64,000 nt of DNA, taken from positions 1 to 64,000 of the forward strand of contig JASANG010002608.1 in assembly GCA_030248215.1 (NCBI GenBank), read 5' to 3'. Under the pieces are notes generated by a model that worked only from the letters and a program-made list of their open reading frames with translations, was not told where the DNA came from and did not search any database. Source of the DNA: Enoplolaimus lenunculus (taxonomy: Eukaryota > Nematoda > Enoplea > Enoplida > Thoracostomopsidae). Of this stretch, positions 9,862 to 20,900 are shown piece after piece (within the stretch, counting starts at the first letter, position 1; each line of letters opens with the position of its first letter). The position numbers and the translations under genes are program-made.

Positions 9862-12009
9862 CTGTAATGGAACTGCATGCAAAAGAAAAATTTAGCTAAC
9901 AATTGTCAAGTTCTTTTTTGGTAAACAAGATTCTACAACTAACTTCAAAAGCTTCCGCCTTGACGATAGTTTTCATCTGAATTTCCTTGAAGCCAACGGT
10001 TAAAAGCATAAATATTCACGACCAAATAAAAACAGACAATGACCAGACCCCATCTGTAGAATCCAGTTGCAATGATTTCAATGACAACAGAGCATTTTGA
10101 GGCGTTTGCTTGGTTTCAAGCTTTGAATTAAAATCACGGTCATGCTTAAACCTCCAAACATTGTTTATGACTTGTTACTGTTTTTCACATCGGTAAATTT
10201 ACACCTTTATTATCTAAAGTGTTTATTGTTTATCATATTTATCTGGTCCGGCACTTGCAAACTCACAAAAAACATTAGCAAACTGGCGAAAGTGGGGTCA
10301 AGATGGATTATTTATATACTAAGATTCAAAAAATATAGATGACGTAGAAAAACTTAAAAATCTGCCAATATTGTATTAAGATTACTGGTATCTTACTGTG
10401 CAGATGAGGATTGTTTTGTAAAATCGCACCGGGCCGCTTGAAAAAATGGTTCACGGCGCCGTGCGGGATTTTTGCAGGTGGCCCCAATTCCATTTCTGGA
10501 TTAACTCACCAACACGGATGTATTCCGATTTTGAATCAGCCAGTTGTCCAAATGTTCCAAAGCATAAATCAGTTGCCGAGACGAATTCGGCTGAATGAAA
10601 TGAAACCTAGTTAGCGAATCTTTGACAATGTTATCCACTGTAACGTCATCGACGTCGCTTTTAGTGTTGCCGGCGCTGTTTAACGAAATTGACAGCTGTG
10701 AAAATTTAATCATCATATGAATGAATTTTTATTAATATCGCATACTCGGTAGCCAAGAAAAGAATATATAGCTTACATTACCGAGGAATATTTGGCAACC
10801 ACAAGACGTTTAAGCACACCCTTGTCAATTAGACTAAACCTCGACATACCACCACTTTTCGGCCTCTAGTAACATGCTGAGCGGCTGGAGTTGCATACCA
10901 TAGCGGCAAGTCTGCTTCATGCTTTACGCGTTCAGTTACTAACTTAGTGCTAATACTAAGAACAGAGACTGTATTATACACACGAAATACAATATAAACG
11001 CAACAACGACGACGAAAAACAACGGCTACAGTTGCAATGGAATGAATACATTATGCAGACGCAAATCAGTATTTGTCCAGAAACCTACGCCTGAGCCGTA
11101 GCCTATGGTGACGGACGGCGCCAAACGTCATCAAAAGTATACCGCCACTTTAAATGTGGGATACAGTTTAGCTTTCATTAAGTCTCGCTCAAAATTCGAT
11201 GTTGTCCACTATCAGCGCGTTCATTTATATTTCTAAGTGCACTGCAAACTTACAATATGCTTAACTCGATTTTCGAGCACATCAACCAATCTAACGATTG
11301 AAAACCGGTGATCTGTATCGATCCAAATTACGTCACGTTCAAAACCTCCAACTGTCACATCTGGTAAATCACTTGCAGGCGAAGGCAATCGGGATATACC
11401 GCGTTTGAGACCATTGAAATTTTGGGATGCGATCGGCTGATTTTTAAACAAATATCGTTGCGGTAGTATTGTCTCGCTCACTAAATGTAGTAACAATTGC
11501 GTTTTACTTGATCCTGAACGGCCAAAAACTTCGATTATATCCCCCTGGCTTGGCTGACGCGTAGAAAACACTGGAAAACGGAATGTTAGTTGCGGCTTAG
11601 TCTCCAGTCGGTACAGTAACTGAAATATTGCAATATGTTTCAATTTAAAATTTTAGTGTTATGAATGTCTTGAAATCAATAATATTTCTGTTACATACAA
11701 GGCACATGTGTCAATTTCTTCAAGAAATAAATAAGTCAGAATTTACTTTAATTGCAAGCCAGGAATTTGGAAAGAAGGTAACGTTTGATTCAAATTTCGG
11801 ATGATGTTTTTTGTGCTATCAAATTAACTAAAAAAGTTGATAGATGCTATAGGACGACGCCTGTCACGAAGGGAAGTTGCCCCTAAATTTCCCCTGGTTG
11901 GTTCCTTACCTACGTATAAATTTAGTATACTCAGCCATTTGCTCAGTACCCACAGAGTTGGAAGCGGGACGGGGCTGGTTACCTGCAATCCTGTTTCGCT
12001 ATGCGCCAT
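9322..12009 (-). CDS. XRCC2: XRCC2, RAD51 paralogue of homologous recombination (whole gene, four coding exons)
   Basis: XRCC2 is a RecA-fold protein of the BCDX2 complex that helps load RAD51 at broken or stalled DNA in the nucleus. Four exons join in frame to about 372 residues (human 280). Alignable blocks include the start of the core (LLYRLETK against human LLARLEGR), the Walker A region, a WIDTDHRFSIVRLVDVLENR block against [20 protein letters not shown], the Walker B strand (ILDSVTAF) and a C-terminal KLWQQTV block against KAWQQLV. The first intron falls where the human one does. The Walker A loop reads GRSGSSKT, with Ser where Gly normally precedes Lys; XRCC2 is known to tolerate loss of ATP binding. 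About 40 extra residues lie between Walker A and the IDTD block. All introns are GT-AG, phase 0. Confidence 0.9.
10510..10695 (-). CDS. XRCC2: XRCC2 coding exon 3
   Basis: The exon has 62 codons, residues 132-193, with acceptor TTTTCACAG and donor TTG|GTGAGT. It matches the human part from the end of EHRLSQSSEEIIKYC to SLESMFCSHPSLCL. The match is moderate in sequence but good in spacing. Confidence 0.85.
11094..11156. mobile_element. R7 fragment (GACGTC/GGCGCC-rich) in XRCC2 intron 2
   Basis: GGTGACGGACGGCGCCAAAC, then CATCAAAAGTATACCGCCAC, is one end of the family seen whole at 39555-39741 and 25523-25625. Only this part is recognisable here. Confidence 0.45.
11254..11619 (-). CDS. XRCC2: XRCC2 coding exon 2 (Walker A)
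   Basis: The exon has 122 codons, residues 10-131, with acceptor TATTTCAG and donor ATT|GTAAGT. It carries GDIIEVFGRSGSSKT (against human GDILEFHGPEGTGKT) and the VIWIDTD strand. Between them lie about 40 residues with no human counterpart, rich in Ser, Pro and Asn. Confidence 0.92.
11983..12009 (-). CDS. XRCC2: XRCC2 coding exon 1 (start)
   Basis: Nine codons (MAHSETGLQ) end at CAG|GTAACC, phase 0. Human exon 1 also codes a short peptide (MCSAFHRAESGTE) before a phase 0 intron, and the HSETG/HRAESG resemblance supports the choice of this ATG at 12007-12009. The exon is too short to prove by itself; position, phase and likeness together make it convincing. Confidence 0.65.
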
Positions 12010-13598
12010 CAATAACTATTGCTTTCGTTCTGAAGTTCTTATGTAAATTACAACATAGATATGGTATATATTGTTTTATATCATAGAGAGCGCCCGATTT
12101 GTTAAGTTTAATCCTGCCGCAGGGGTTATTTTATAAAGCTTAATGATCTGAAGAATTCAAATAGGTAACACTATTACACGATGCACCGATAACAATTTCT
12201 GGTCCGTACAGCTAACAGCGACTCAAGCGACCAAATACGAACCATGTCTCTCATGCTATAATGAGCGCGCTTCGCACATGTAATGTCCATACCGTTTCAA
12301 ATAAACAGTAAAAATGTCCATAGCGTTTACAAAAAGCAATTTCAGTTTGATCGCTTGCAATGCAATTTGGTGGATTTAGGCGTTTTCAACACCGATGAAG
12401 CGGGCAAATCCAAACTCTCGAATGGTTCGAAACATCTAAAATTTTGCGAGAAATTCAAACCCTGAAAGTCATTCAAATTTTGGGGATATAGATTCACATA
12501 CAAAATTCACATTAACGAAAAAAATAAATTTCGGCGGGAGGATTCAAGTTTCGGCGGGAAATTCCGATTCGGGTGGAAAATTGAGATTGTGACGGGAATA
12601 TAGTTTAAAAAATTTAAATTTAAGTTAAAAATATAGATGTTGGCGACAAATTAAAGTATTAGCAGGAGAATTAAAATTTTGGTAAAAATTCAAATTTCAC
12701 CTTCAAAATTCACCCTCTGACAGGAAAATTGAAAGTTTGAAGGAAATTCCCCTTTTGGAAGAAACTTAAATTTGGCCACCGAATTCAATATTTTTAAGCA
12801 AGGTATCGACATATATACATCCCACAACTGTTGTGAAGTTAATAACTGGGGCGTTTTCTGTAGACAGCGACAGTATAGAAATGTCCACTAGACCATTACG
12901 AAAAACATTGCATATAACACGTGTAGCTAACTATATTACCGGACCTTCCGTGGGCGAAGCGAACGTGTGAGAAATAGCACTATCGAAATAAAAAATAATG
13001 CGCAAATATAAATAATACTAACAATTTAGCAGTGGCTCACTGTGTTAACTGAATTTTGGCAGGTTACAAAGACCAGCTGAGTCCATAAAGAAGAAGTCAT
13101 TTCGTCTTGCATGTTTATCTCACTCAAACTGACTAAACTTATGTTATTGCTTAAACACAATATCTTACATGTTTTTCTATTTCAATTTTAAACATGAAAC
13201 GTAGCACAAAATAGGTAAACGACTTAAAAAATTAAGAAAAACATAACTCCTATGCGTTTTGACTTTTGATACACATATACTTGTCGTCAGCGGTTATCGA
13301 AATGCCATGCAAACTGCATTTTTTACACTATAAATCTCGCTGTACGATACAGTTTAGTGCCAAGTGTAGGAGGAGTTCCCACAAAATTAATGGGACTGTA
13401 TCTAAAAATTAAGAAATTTTGCCATTTTCTCACATGAATAATCATAATTACATTCTCGCTAGCGTTAGCGAGAGAAGAAAAAAATTTAGTTTTAGAATTA
13501 AAGGGCAAATTAAATGTTTGTGCTATGTTACAATTCAGTATTTTGAAATTTTGTCATAGTCCCTTTAGGTGTTAGTGAGGAACACCCCCCCAACTAAG

Positions 13599-13806
13599 GG
13601 GCCCATGTAAAGATCAGGGGCGGATCGTTTTTATGAGGAACTGCAATAGAAAAAGCTTAAGCGTTGGACAAATTTTGTTGCTTGGCTTTTTTAGGCTTGG
13701 GCTTAGGCTTAGAAATCTGCTCATTCTTACCCATAGGCTTAGGCTTAAGCTTAGGCCTAGGAATAAGCTTATAATACTGTTCCGCCATTGTTCTTTACAT
13801 TGGCCC
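13599..13806. mobile_element. MITE family R1 copy with TTAGGC-like core
   Basis: The left end is GGGCCCATGTAAAGATCAGG; the right end on the other strand is GGGCCAATGTAAAGAACAAT. Inside are many GGCTTAGG and GGCTTAAG words. It is among the best kept copies of the family. Confidence 0.7.
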
Positions 13807-14099
13807 TAGAGGGTATGCAGGCTTAGCAGGCAGACGTTGGAGCTTTCCAATCTTTAGCGTGGTGATCCGCAACGCCGAGCCGATCCAGAAACCCATGTCA
13901 GTGGTGCGGGAAGGGTATCCGAAGCTCATCCTCATTCAGCGAATTGTGGCCCTTTGTAAGGTATTTTCTGGGTGCAGCACCGGGTCAAAAAGAGGATGCG
14001 TGCATGCGGAAGCGCAATACATAACGGTAAAAACTCGCGAGCAAAGCGAGGGAGCAGCCAAATAAGCATTAACAATGCGAGGGATATACAGATAGGCAG

Positions 14100-14440
14100 T
14101 ATACAGGGTGCACCAGAAGTGAAAAATACCGGAACCGGAAATCAACAAATTTTACGGGAGCCGGAGGTAAAAGCGGAGTTGAGACGAAATTAGGTAGTTT
14201 AAAATTTTACACTATGTTTATTGATTTTACGTTGTTTCTTACCAAATCTCAGTAATGTTTTCCTCCAAATTGTGCCAAAAGTTAAAACAAACGCACCAAA
14301 CAAATATATAAATTTTGTAAAAATATGCAAAATTTTATTACCGAAATTGTCAGAACCTCCGGCAAAAATTCTACCGGAGGTAGAGCCAGAAATCGATTTT
14401 TTGCCGGAGCCGACCTCCGGGTATACCCAGGTGGTAGACG
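14100..14440. repeat. Element with CCGGAG-word ends
   Basis: The left part carries ACCGGAACCGGAA, GGGAGCCGGAGG and GCGGAG; the right part carries CCTCCGGC, TACCGGAGG and CCGGAGCCGACCTCCGG, with AT-rich sequence between. It belongs to the class of elements with word arrays at both ends. Confidence 0.4.
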
Positions 14441-15084
14441 TAAGAAGTTGACGATTTGCTGGTTTTAAAAGCCCCCAAATCGCAATTTAGTTTCAGTTCT
14501 ATCCCCATGTTATGAATGTTTACTGCCCCACTCCGATACCAGTATAATATACTAAAATACACAATTACGACAACAAAACAAGTGTTCTAATTGCTGTAGC
14601 GTGATATGCATTTTCTTGTCAAACCGAGTCTAAATTCTGGTTTAATCCAGCCACTGGCTCACAAAATACCAATATTTCTCCAAGTCCCGAGAAAGCCGTG
14701 CAATCCTATTAACCCCGTTAGAATTACCCAAATTCTGCTAAACTAATCCCGTTAGAATGGCCTACTCCGGATAAAGAATAGTGAGAGTAACACCGTTAGA
14801 ATCACCAGACATTTCCAAAGTTCCCCGAAATTTATCCAAGTTCCCCAATTACGCCATAAACCCCAGCATATAAAATACTGTGTAAACTGCGGCGCAATAA
14901 GCAACCCAGATACCAACAGGAACTCCTGATTTCCTTCACATTCCAGCCTTCGTGGCAATCCTCCATTAAATTAACTCCGCAAACATAGCCCGAAAATACC
15001 ACCTTCCGTCAAAATTCCGCTAAATTCCAATAAGAAAAGTAAAAATGTTAGAAGAAAAAACCGCAACGTTTTAATGTGATCTGA

Positions 15085-15235
15085 TAATGAATCCGGTCCT
15101 GGCTACCCTTCTGGGCGTCTCGACCAAATTTGCATACTTCGACCGACACCCAGAATTGTGGCCCTGAAGCTAGCAAAAGGGCTTCGACGCCCAGAAACAA
15201 TTATACAACAACAACAATAACAACAAGAATTAGAC
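15085..15235 (+). mobile_element. Probable 3' end of a retroelement
   Basis: A moderately GC-rich stretch (GGTCCTGGCTACCCTTCTGG, a later AAGGGCTTCGACGCCCAGAA) ends in repeated ACAACAACA-type units, a common 3' tail of LINEs or SINEs. No coding likeness could be established, so the class is a guess from form. Confidence 0.3.
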
Positions 15236-16946
15236 ACCCATAATGGGTACTGACATAGCCTAGCAATTTCGTCTTCTGCTAATATAGCCAAACGTGACAT
15301 ACAAAATTTTTTAACGGCCACGCAGGGCCTCGGTAACGTTTACATTGCGGCACAGCCGCCATAACATCGATTTTACACTTTTTACGCCCTAAAGCAACGC
15401 TTAAGCCTAACATAAGTTCTAAGAGAGACTAGGTAGAGCCAGGGACTCCATTAAGGTGTGGTTTAGGTGTAGCCATTTCAACTATAAAATCACGTTTCAG
15501 GCTGGCTCATGGGCGTTCTGTCGATACTTAATCATGATTTATAAAAAGCATCATACAAGAAACAAAAAAGAAACTTTATTCGATAAAGCAAAGCAACCAA
15601 TGAGCTATCTATAAATTTAATACATTTTTATACAAAGAGAAATAGTTCAGCACATTTCACGATATGTCGTATAAGTGATTTAAAAAGTTATAACAACCGT
15701 AACATTTAAGCCACGTTAAAAATCACCAAAAACACCAGATTCTGCGCATATATATAATAAATACATATACCCAAAAACCTAACCATTAGTATTGATTTCT
15801 AAGAAACAACACCAGTGGCATGCAAGCTGCTGCCATTTAGCATCATAAAACAACACTCTGAATGCGGTTTCGGTATTTAAGCTAATATTTGTATGGAAAA
15901 TGCCCAACAATTAAAGATCCAACAGAAGGTTAAGCGATAGTTTAAAAAGCTAATCAACGAAACCAACATACGACAAATTGAACATGAACAAGGTTCTATT
16001 TTCGCTAGCGCAATAAAATTAGTGCCGAAGAGTATACCCTATTTTAAGAATTCGAGCGAAACAGATTAATAATTATACTAACAAATTCTATTGAGACGAG
16101 TAAAAGCAAACAAACACAAAAATTTACAACCGTATATCTTATTGAAAGAGGCTGTTGGCTATAATGAGTGGACAAATTCGAAAATTTAGACATAATTATA
16201 GACCAAAATATCTCTTAGCAGTGTTAAACTAACTTTCTAGGTTAACTAAACTCTAACTGATCGGTTACGCTTTAAGGTTATTTGAAATATGACATGTTTT
16301 TTGTTTTATATTTTAATCTAAACTGAATGAACTCTAAAAACTACGTAGTTTCTGAGCAGCACTTATACCTTAAACTAAAAACAAGTTTAGCTTAAACTCG
16401 CACTAAATATAAAAATATGTTAGTTTAACTTAAACTTAAAACTCTAGTTTAGTTAGTCCGTATAACTTAGGACAAGTTTTAGATGGTACGAGCAAAAAAG
16501 GTTTCATACAACATTTGACAGTATATTACGTTGTAGTTTATATGTTTAACACAAATTTTGTTCGTTTGTTTGATCAGATTAACTACTCGAAACCACCACT
16601 TGAATGTTGCCAAAACTGTGTTCTCAAATCCATCTTAAAAGTCCAAATACTTGCTGCCAGCTGAAGACTAAGTTGTGTTCACTCGTAAGCCACAGGTATT
16701 AAATAGTTCAGTTAACCGAATAACAAACGGTGGCAGGTTTTGTAATCAGTTTTGTTGGGCACAAATTACGCTTATTTCAGGTTTTGTCTAGACACTTCCC
16801 ACTATATTTATGGTTAAAGCTTAGGCTTAGGATTAGGCAAATACTTAGCGCTTCGAACCTTTTCATAAACGCAAGTAACACCAAGAACTTTTCAGCTATA
16901 TAAACGAATCGAGAAAAATTAAAACATATCTGAAAACATATATGTT

Positions 16947-17109
16947 TGGCCAATACATAGAACAGGGCCGTAACAGTAGTATGAGCATATTCCTAGGCCT
17001 AAGCGTAAGAATGAGCTTTTACCTACGCCTAAGCAAAAATAGTTTAAGCTTAAACTTACTGGATTGCAGTCACACAGAAAACCGTTCCGCCCTGACTTTT
17101 ACATGGGCC
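16947..17109. mobile_element. MITE family R1 copy, reverse orientation
   Basis: The left end is TTGGCCAATACATAGAACAG; the right end on the other strand is GGCCCATGTAAAAGTCAGGG. The core holds CCTAGGCCTAAGCG and CCTACGCCTAAGC. It lies beyond the proposed CAPS poly(A) signal. Confidence 0.65.
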
Positions 17110-17318
17110 TAAACTTTAAACAACAAACTTTTAACATTCAACAGATATACATATAAATATTAAATGTCTTGAATATGAAGCTCCAAAAATCGAAAATTGG
17201 CAATTAAACGCATTTTCATTCGACTTCTTTGATCCGCCGGCTTGATTAAGTTGTTGTGATATCTTGAGTATATTTTGTAGTTCACTGACATAATTCAGCA
17301 CCATATCAAATAGCAAGT

Positions 17319-17324
17319 TTTATT
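17319..17324 (-). terminator. Candidate poly(A) signal AATAAA for CAPS
   Basis: The minus strand reads AATAAA about 500 bases past the CAPS stop codon. No nearer AATAAA was noticed. Such hexamers are frequent in AT-rich DNA, so only transcript data can confirm its use. Confidence 0.3.
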
Positions 17325-17818
17325 TGCCACGCTGTTATATCTGCAGCGAATGTCATCAGAGCATCGATCAGAGCAGTTCAATGTTAAGTCCGATACCTTC
17401 CATAATTTTAGTTGGCATATTTGAATAATTTTAAAATTGGCCTATTTATATCGATCATAGTTATACTCTACATTTCAAATATTTAAGCAGTCGTGTTATT
17501 TTTGATAAGATATATTTTACTACCAACAGCTTCCACTGTTACTGTTGCCCCAGCACCTTCTGAAAGTTCGTGATTCACAAGCTGCATTTTGCACCATGAT
17601 TCGAAAACTAATATATTGTCAATGTTATCACCCATATTTGCCACGCAGTTGGTTTCCAACGCTTTTCAATGATCCGTCGCAGCATCCTTCAATCCGTTAA
17701 TAACCGAATTCACCAATTAGAATTCATTGTGTACCGTTGTTTTCTGACAACCAATCAAATCACTGGACTTCAAGGTTGAAAACATTGAAATTTCAACGTT
17801 CATTCACGTAGCCATTTC

Positions 17819-17992
17819 CTATTTTCCAGTTCCACTTGCATTAAACAACGAAAACATCGAACGACTTCCGGCCGTTTCGGACAACGACGCATTTGTTTCT
17901 TCAAGTTGAATTCGATTCGCAATACTCTGATACGATTTTGAGTTCAATTTTTCTTCTTCGATCCCGTGCAATTCGAATTCAGAATAGACTTT
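17819..17992 (-). CDS. CADPS: CAPS coding exon 25 (C-terminus and stop)
   Basis: Fifty-seven codons plus TAG, acceptor AATTGTTTAG, phase 0. [20 protein letters not shown] and [16 protein letters not shown] match human [20 protein letters not shown] and IRNRLTVEEATASVSE. The tail ([15 protein letters not shown]) differs from the acidic vertebrate tail. Opposite-strand open frames here are shadows. Confidence 0.94.
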   Translation of the reverse strand, partial: KVYSEFELHGIEEEKLNSKSYQSIANRIQLEETNASLSETAGSRSMFSLFNASGTGK

Positions 17993-20900
17993 CTAAACAA
18001 TTTAAAAAATTTAAACTTTTTATGATTATGACCAACCTGGGTTTATTTCTTATTTTAGGAACGATTCTCGCAATATTGTACAATAATTAATAACGAATCA
18101 AAATTAACAACTGCAGTATACTGCCCGTGGATTCATGCACGTTCAGTCTAATAAGTCCTCATAAGTAAAAAACTAAGAACACGCTGCCAATATTCAGGCC
18201 TCACTTGAAAAACTGAAACAGACAGCAGCAGGCAGGTTTTTCAATATTTTTACATATTTCACTTTAATTGGCATTCTCAATCCTAATCTATATAACAGTA
18301 TTACTAATTTATAAGCATATATGTGATTTGAACAAAAACTCAATGTTCAAATTAACTGTTAATACTAGCCTTAATTAAAAACGACAAACAAGTCAACTGG
18401 TATTGTGACAACGGCTGTTCAAGTCGCTCTGTTAACCAGACGTTAATTGTCTTCAATTGACCATCATACCAATGCTGAAATATTCTACTGTTAGCACAAA
18501 GAGACCAAATTTCACATATGTGAACAGAGCGTGGGCAGGGTTTTGAGAAAATGGGTCACGTCCTGTAAAAATTTCAAAAAGAACGTTTCTTGGGTTACCA
18601 CCTGAGAAAGTTCCTAAAAACAAACCCCAATCCAAAATGAGCGTTGATCCCTAGACTTCCATGAGAATAACTGGTTAATTTGACCCATGTAAAAAGGCTT
18701 AAGCTTTTGATTAATGTTTTTGCATGGGCTTGGAGTTAGGTAAAACTCATTCCTACACTTAGGCTTAGGATTAGGCTCAGGAACGCGCTTATTCTATTGT
18801 TACGGCCCTGTTGAACACGCTTATACTATTGTTACGGCCCTGTTCTGTACATTGGCCGTTAATTGAGAAAAACCCATTTATTACGTTTTATCTGGCGATG
18901 CAACTGGCAAAAAAATTAAAACCACACACTGAAGTCAGATGTAACTAAAATGCCGCCGCGTGAAGCAACAACAACTTTCAATCCAAAATAATAAATCAAA
19001 ATTGCAAATTTAAATCGGCTAACCTCAAACAAATTTTTAATATAAACTCCGTCGACGACTATTTGGCTCAGCTGTTCGCTCGATGATCGTACAAAACTGA
19101 CATACTGGTGACCCATATGACTGCTAGTTTGCGCTTTCAATGGGTTTTTCTAAAATAAACAAAAAATATCTACTTACCACAATTCATTAACCCGCCATTA
19201 ATAGCTCTGTTCAACGTATTGGATTCAATCCAAATCTTCATGGTTTCGATGAAACATTACAAAACCTCCCTATTTTCTTGTTCACTGTACACAGTCAATG
19301 CTAGCCACGAGTTCGGAAAAGTTTCATTCAAAAAATTCCCGAACTCAACGCCTTTATATAGCCATAGCACCCATAATGATCAATGTGGCACGAGACCGAA
19401 AATTGTCATTGGACAATATGCTGCAGTTACTTTAATAATAAGTCACTGCAACTTATATTTCAAAAAAACTTTCCCGAACACATCCTTTTAATTTTGTGCC
19501 AAAGTACTTTAGTACATATCAATTTAGCTTCCTTACAACTTTGATGACTTTACTTTTAAAACTTATCGACATGACCTCAACTGCATGCAACTCCATACGC
19601 TCAGAAAATGCCTGGATATCCGGCTCCGGAGCAGATTTTCGCTATTTTCTATTTGAGATGTTATATATCAACGGAACAATTTATTATTTTTTGAAAAACA
19701 TGACTATTCTTCGCATTTGCACAGTTGTAATATTTCATGTTTCTTGAAGCTTCAATTTTAGTTTCTGGTCAGAGCAATAACTTGCAATGTCGCTTTTCGG
19801 CAACAGAAAAAGTTTTCTACTGGCGACGCAAGAACGTATTGGTTAGAGGCGTACAAGCCGGTCCAGCCGAAAACAATTTATGATACAACTTTTGTCAAGG
19901 TCAAATTGCAATTTTTTGCCTTAATAAAAATTCGCTTTTTTCAACCCACGGGCGTGCAGCTGCACCGCTGTGAATTGCGCAATACCTGGCAGAGCAAATT
20001 GATTAATTAACGTTTTGCTGCTATTTGTGTTTATCATCCGGTTGGTATTCGTTTCCGGTAACCGTTCAGTTTGGAAATTAAAAAATTGACATGGAAAATT
20101 TGAACGTTATTCTTATTCCAATTCATTACAAAATAGCAAGTATGCAACAATACAGCGGGTTCAAAACTGACGTTCATCGGCTCGACTGCAGTACAATTAA
20201 GGTCCCCACAACAGACATAGGCATAGGCTTAGGCTTAGACTTCGAGAAAAGGACGGAAACTTTCCATGAAAGGACATTTATGAGGAGAGAGATTGTCCAT
20301 GAGAATAATTATGGGAATGGAAAGATTGCACTAGAGTACAAGAATTCGTTTTCGAGTTTGTTGGGGATTGTACAAGAGCATAAACTTGAGACACGTCAGC
20401 CCACGCGTAAGCCTTTGCCTAAACGTTCTTCTAAGCGTAAACCTAAGCGTTAACTTGAAACAATCGGGAAAGTGTACAGAGGCACAAACTCTCAAAACTA
20501 AGTCACGCTTTACATTACCAAAACGTACAAAATTTCACAGCGAATATGCATGCGCTGATGTCACACATAAGTGCAACTGATTTGAATGAAATAGTCGTGC
20601 AGTAGTAATCAACATTAACAGTCGAAATTACACCAGATAAAATTCAGACGAACACAAGTTTAGAACCAAGAAAAAAGAAAACAATCACATAAAAAGTCGC
20701 GTTATAAGTTCCGACAGCCACTCATTTGTTACTTCGCATTTTCGATCAGTGAGTTTACTCTGGTATTTTCCGGTCGCGTTCAACTATCCGACAAGTATAT
20801 ACAACTAAGAGTGGATGATACATACTTCAATAAGAGGATGCAACTAGACTGGGCGCTTATATTCTGTGTAGGAAAGAATGTACCGGGAACGCGTTGCGTT

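Larger units (their letters stand above)
12010..17818. other. Intergenic region between XRCC2 and CAPS; repeats
   Basis: This 5.8 kb separates the CAPS 3' end from the XRCC2 5' end and must hold the XRCC2 promoter, though no core motif stands out. It contains a patch of TTCGGCGGGA words (12525-12610), R1 copies, a CCGGAG-rich element (14100-14440), a stretch with three CCGTTAGAAT words (14680-14830), a retroelement-like 3' end (15085-15235) and an AACTAAAC-rich inverted element (about 16225-16462). A 60-codon plus-strand frame at 12283-12465 is within chance. Confidence 0.6.

Noticed and set aside
12283-12465. 60-codon plus-strand frame just upstream of XRCC2
   Set aside because: Within chance length; the minus strand is also open here, and no likeness is seen.
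17493-17790. Minus-strand frames (for example SSDLIGCQKTTVHNEF) first taken as the CAPS C-terminus
   Set aside because: The alignment was weak, and exon 25 at 17819-17992 matches far better and ends the protein.
17831-17909. Plus-strand reading [19 protein letters not shown] after a fine TTTTCCAG
   Set aside because: It is the shadow of CAPS exon 25, whose minus-strand reading matches the family.
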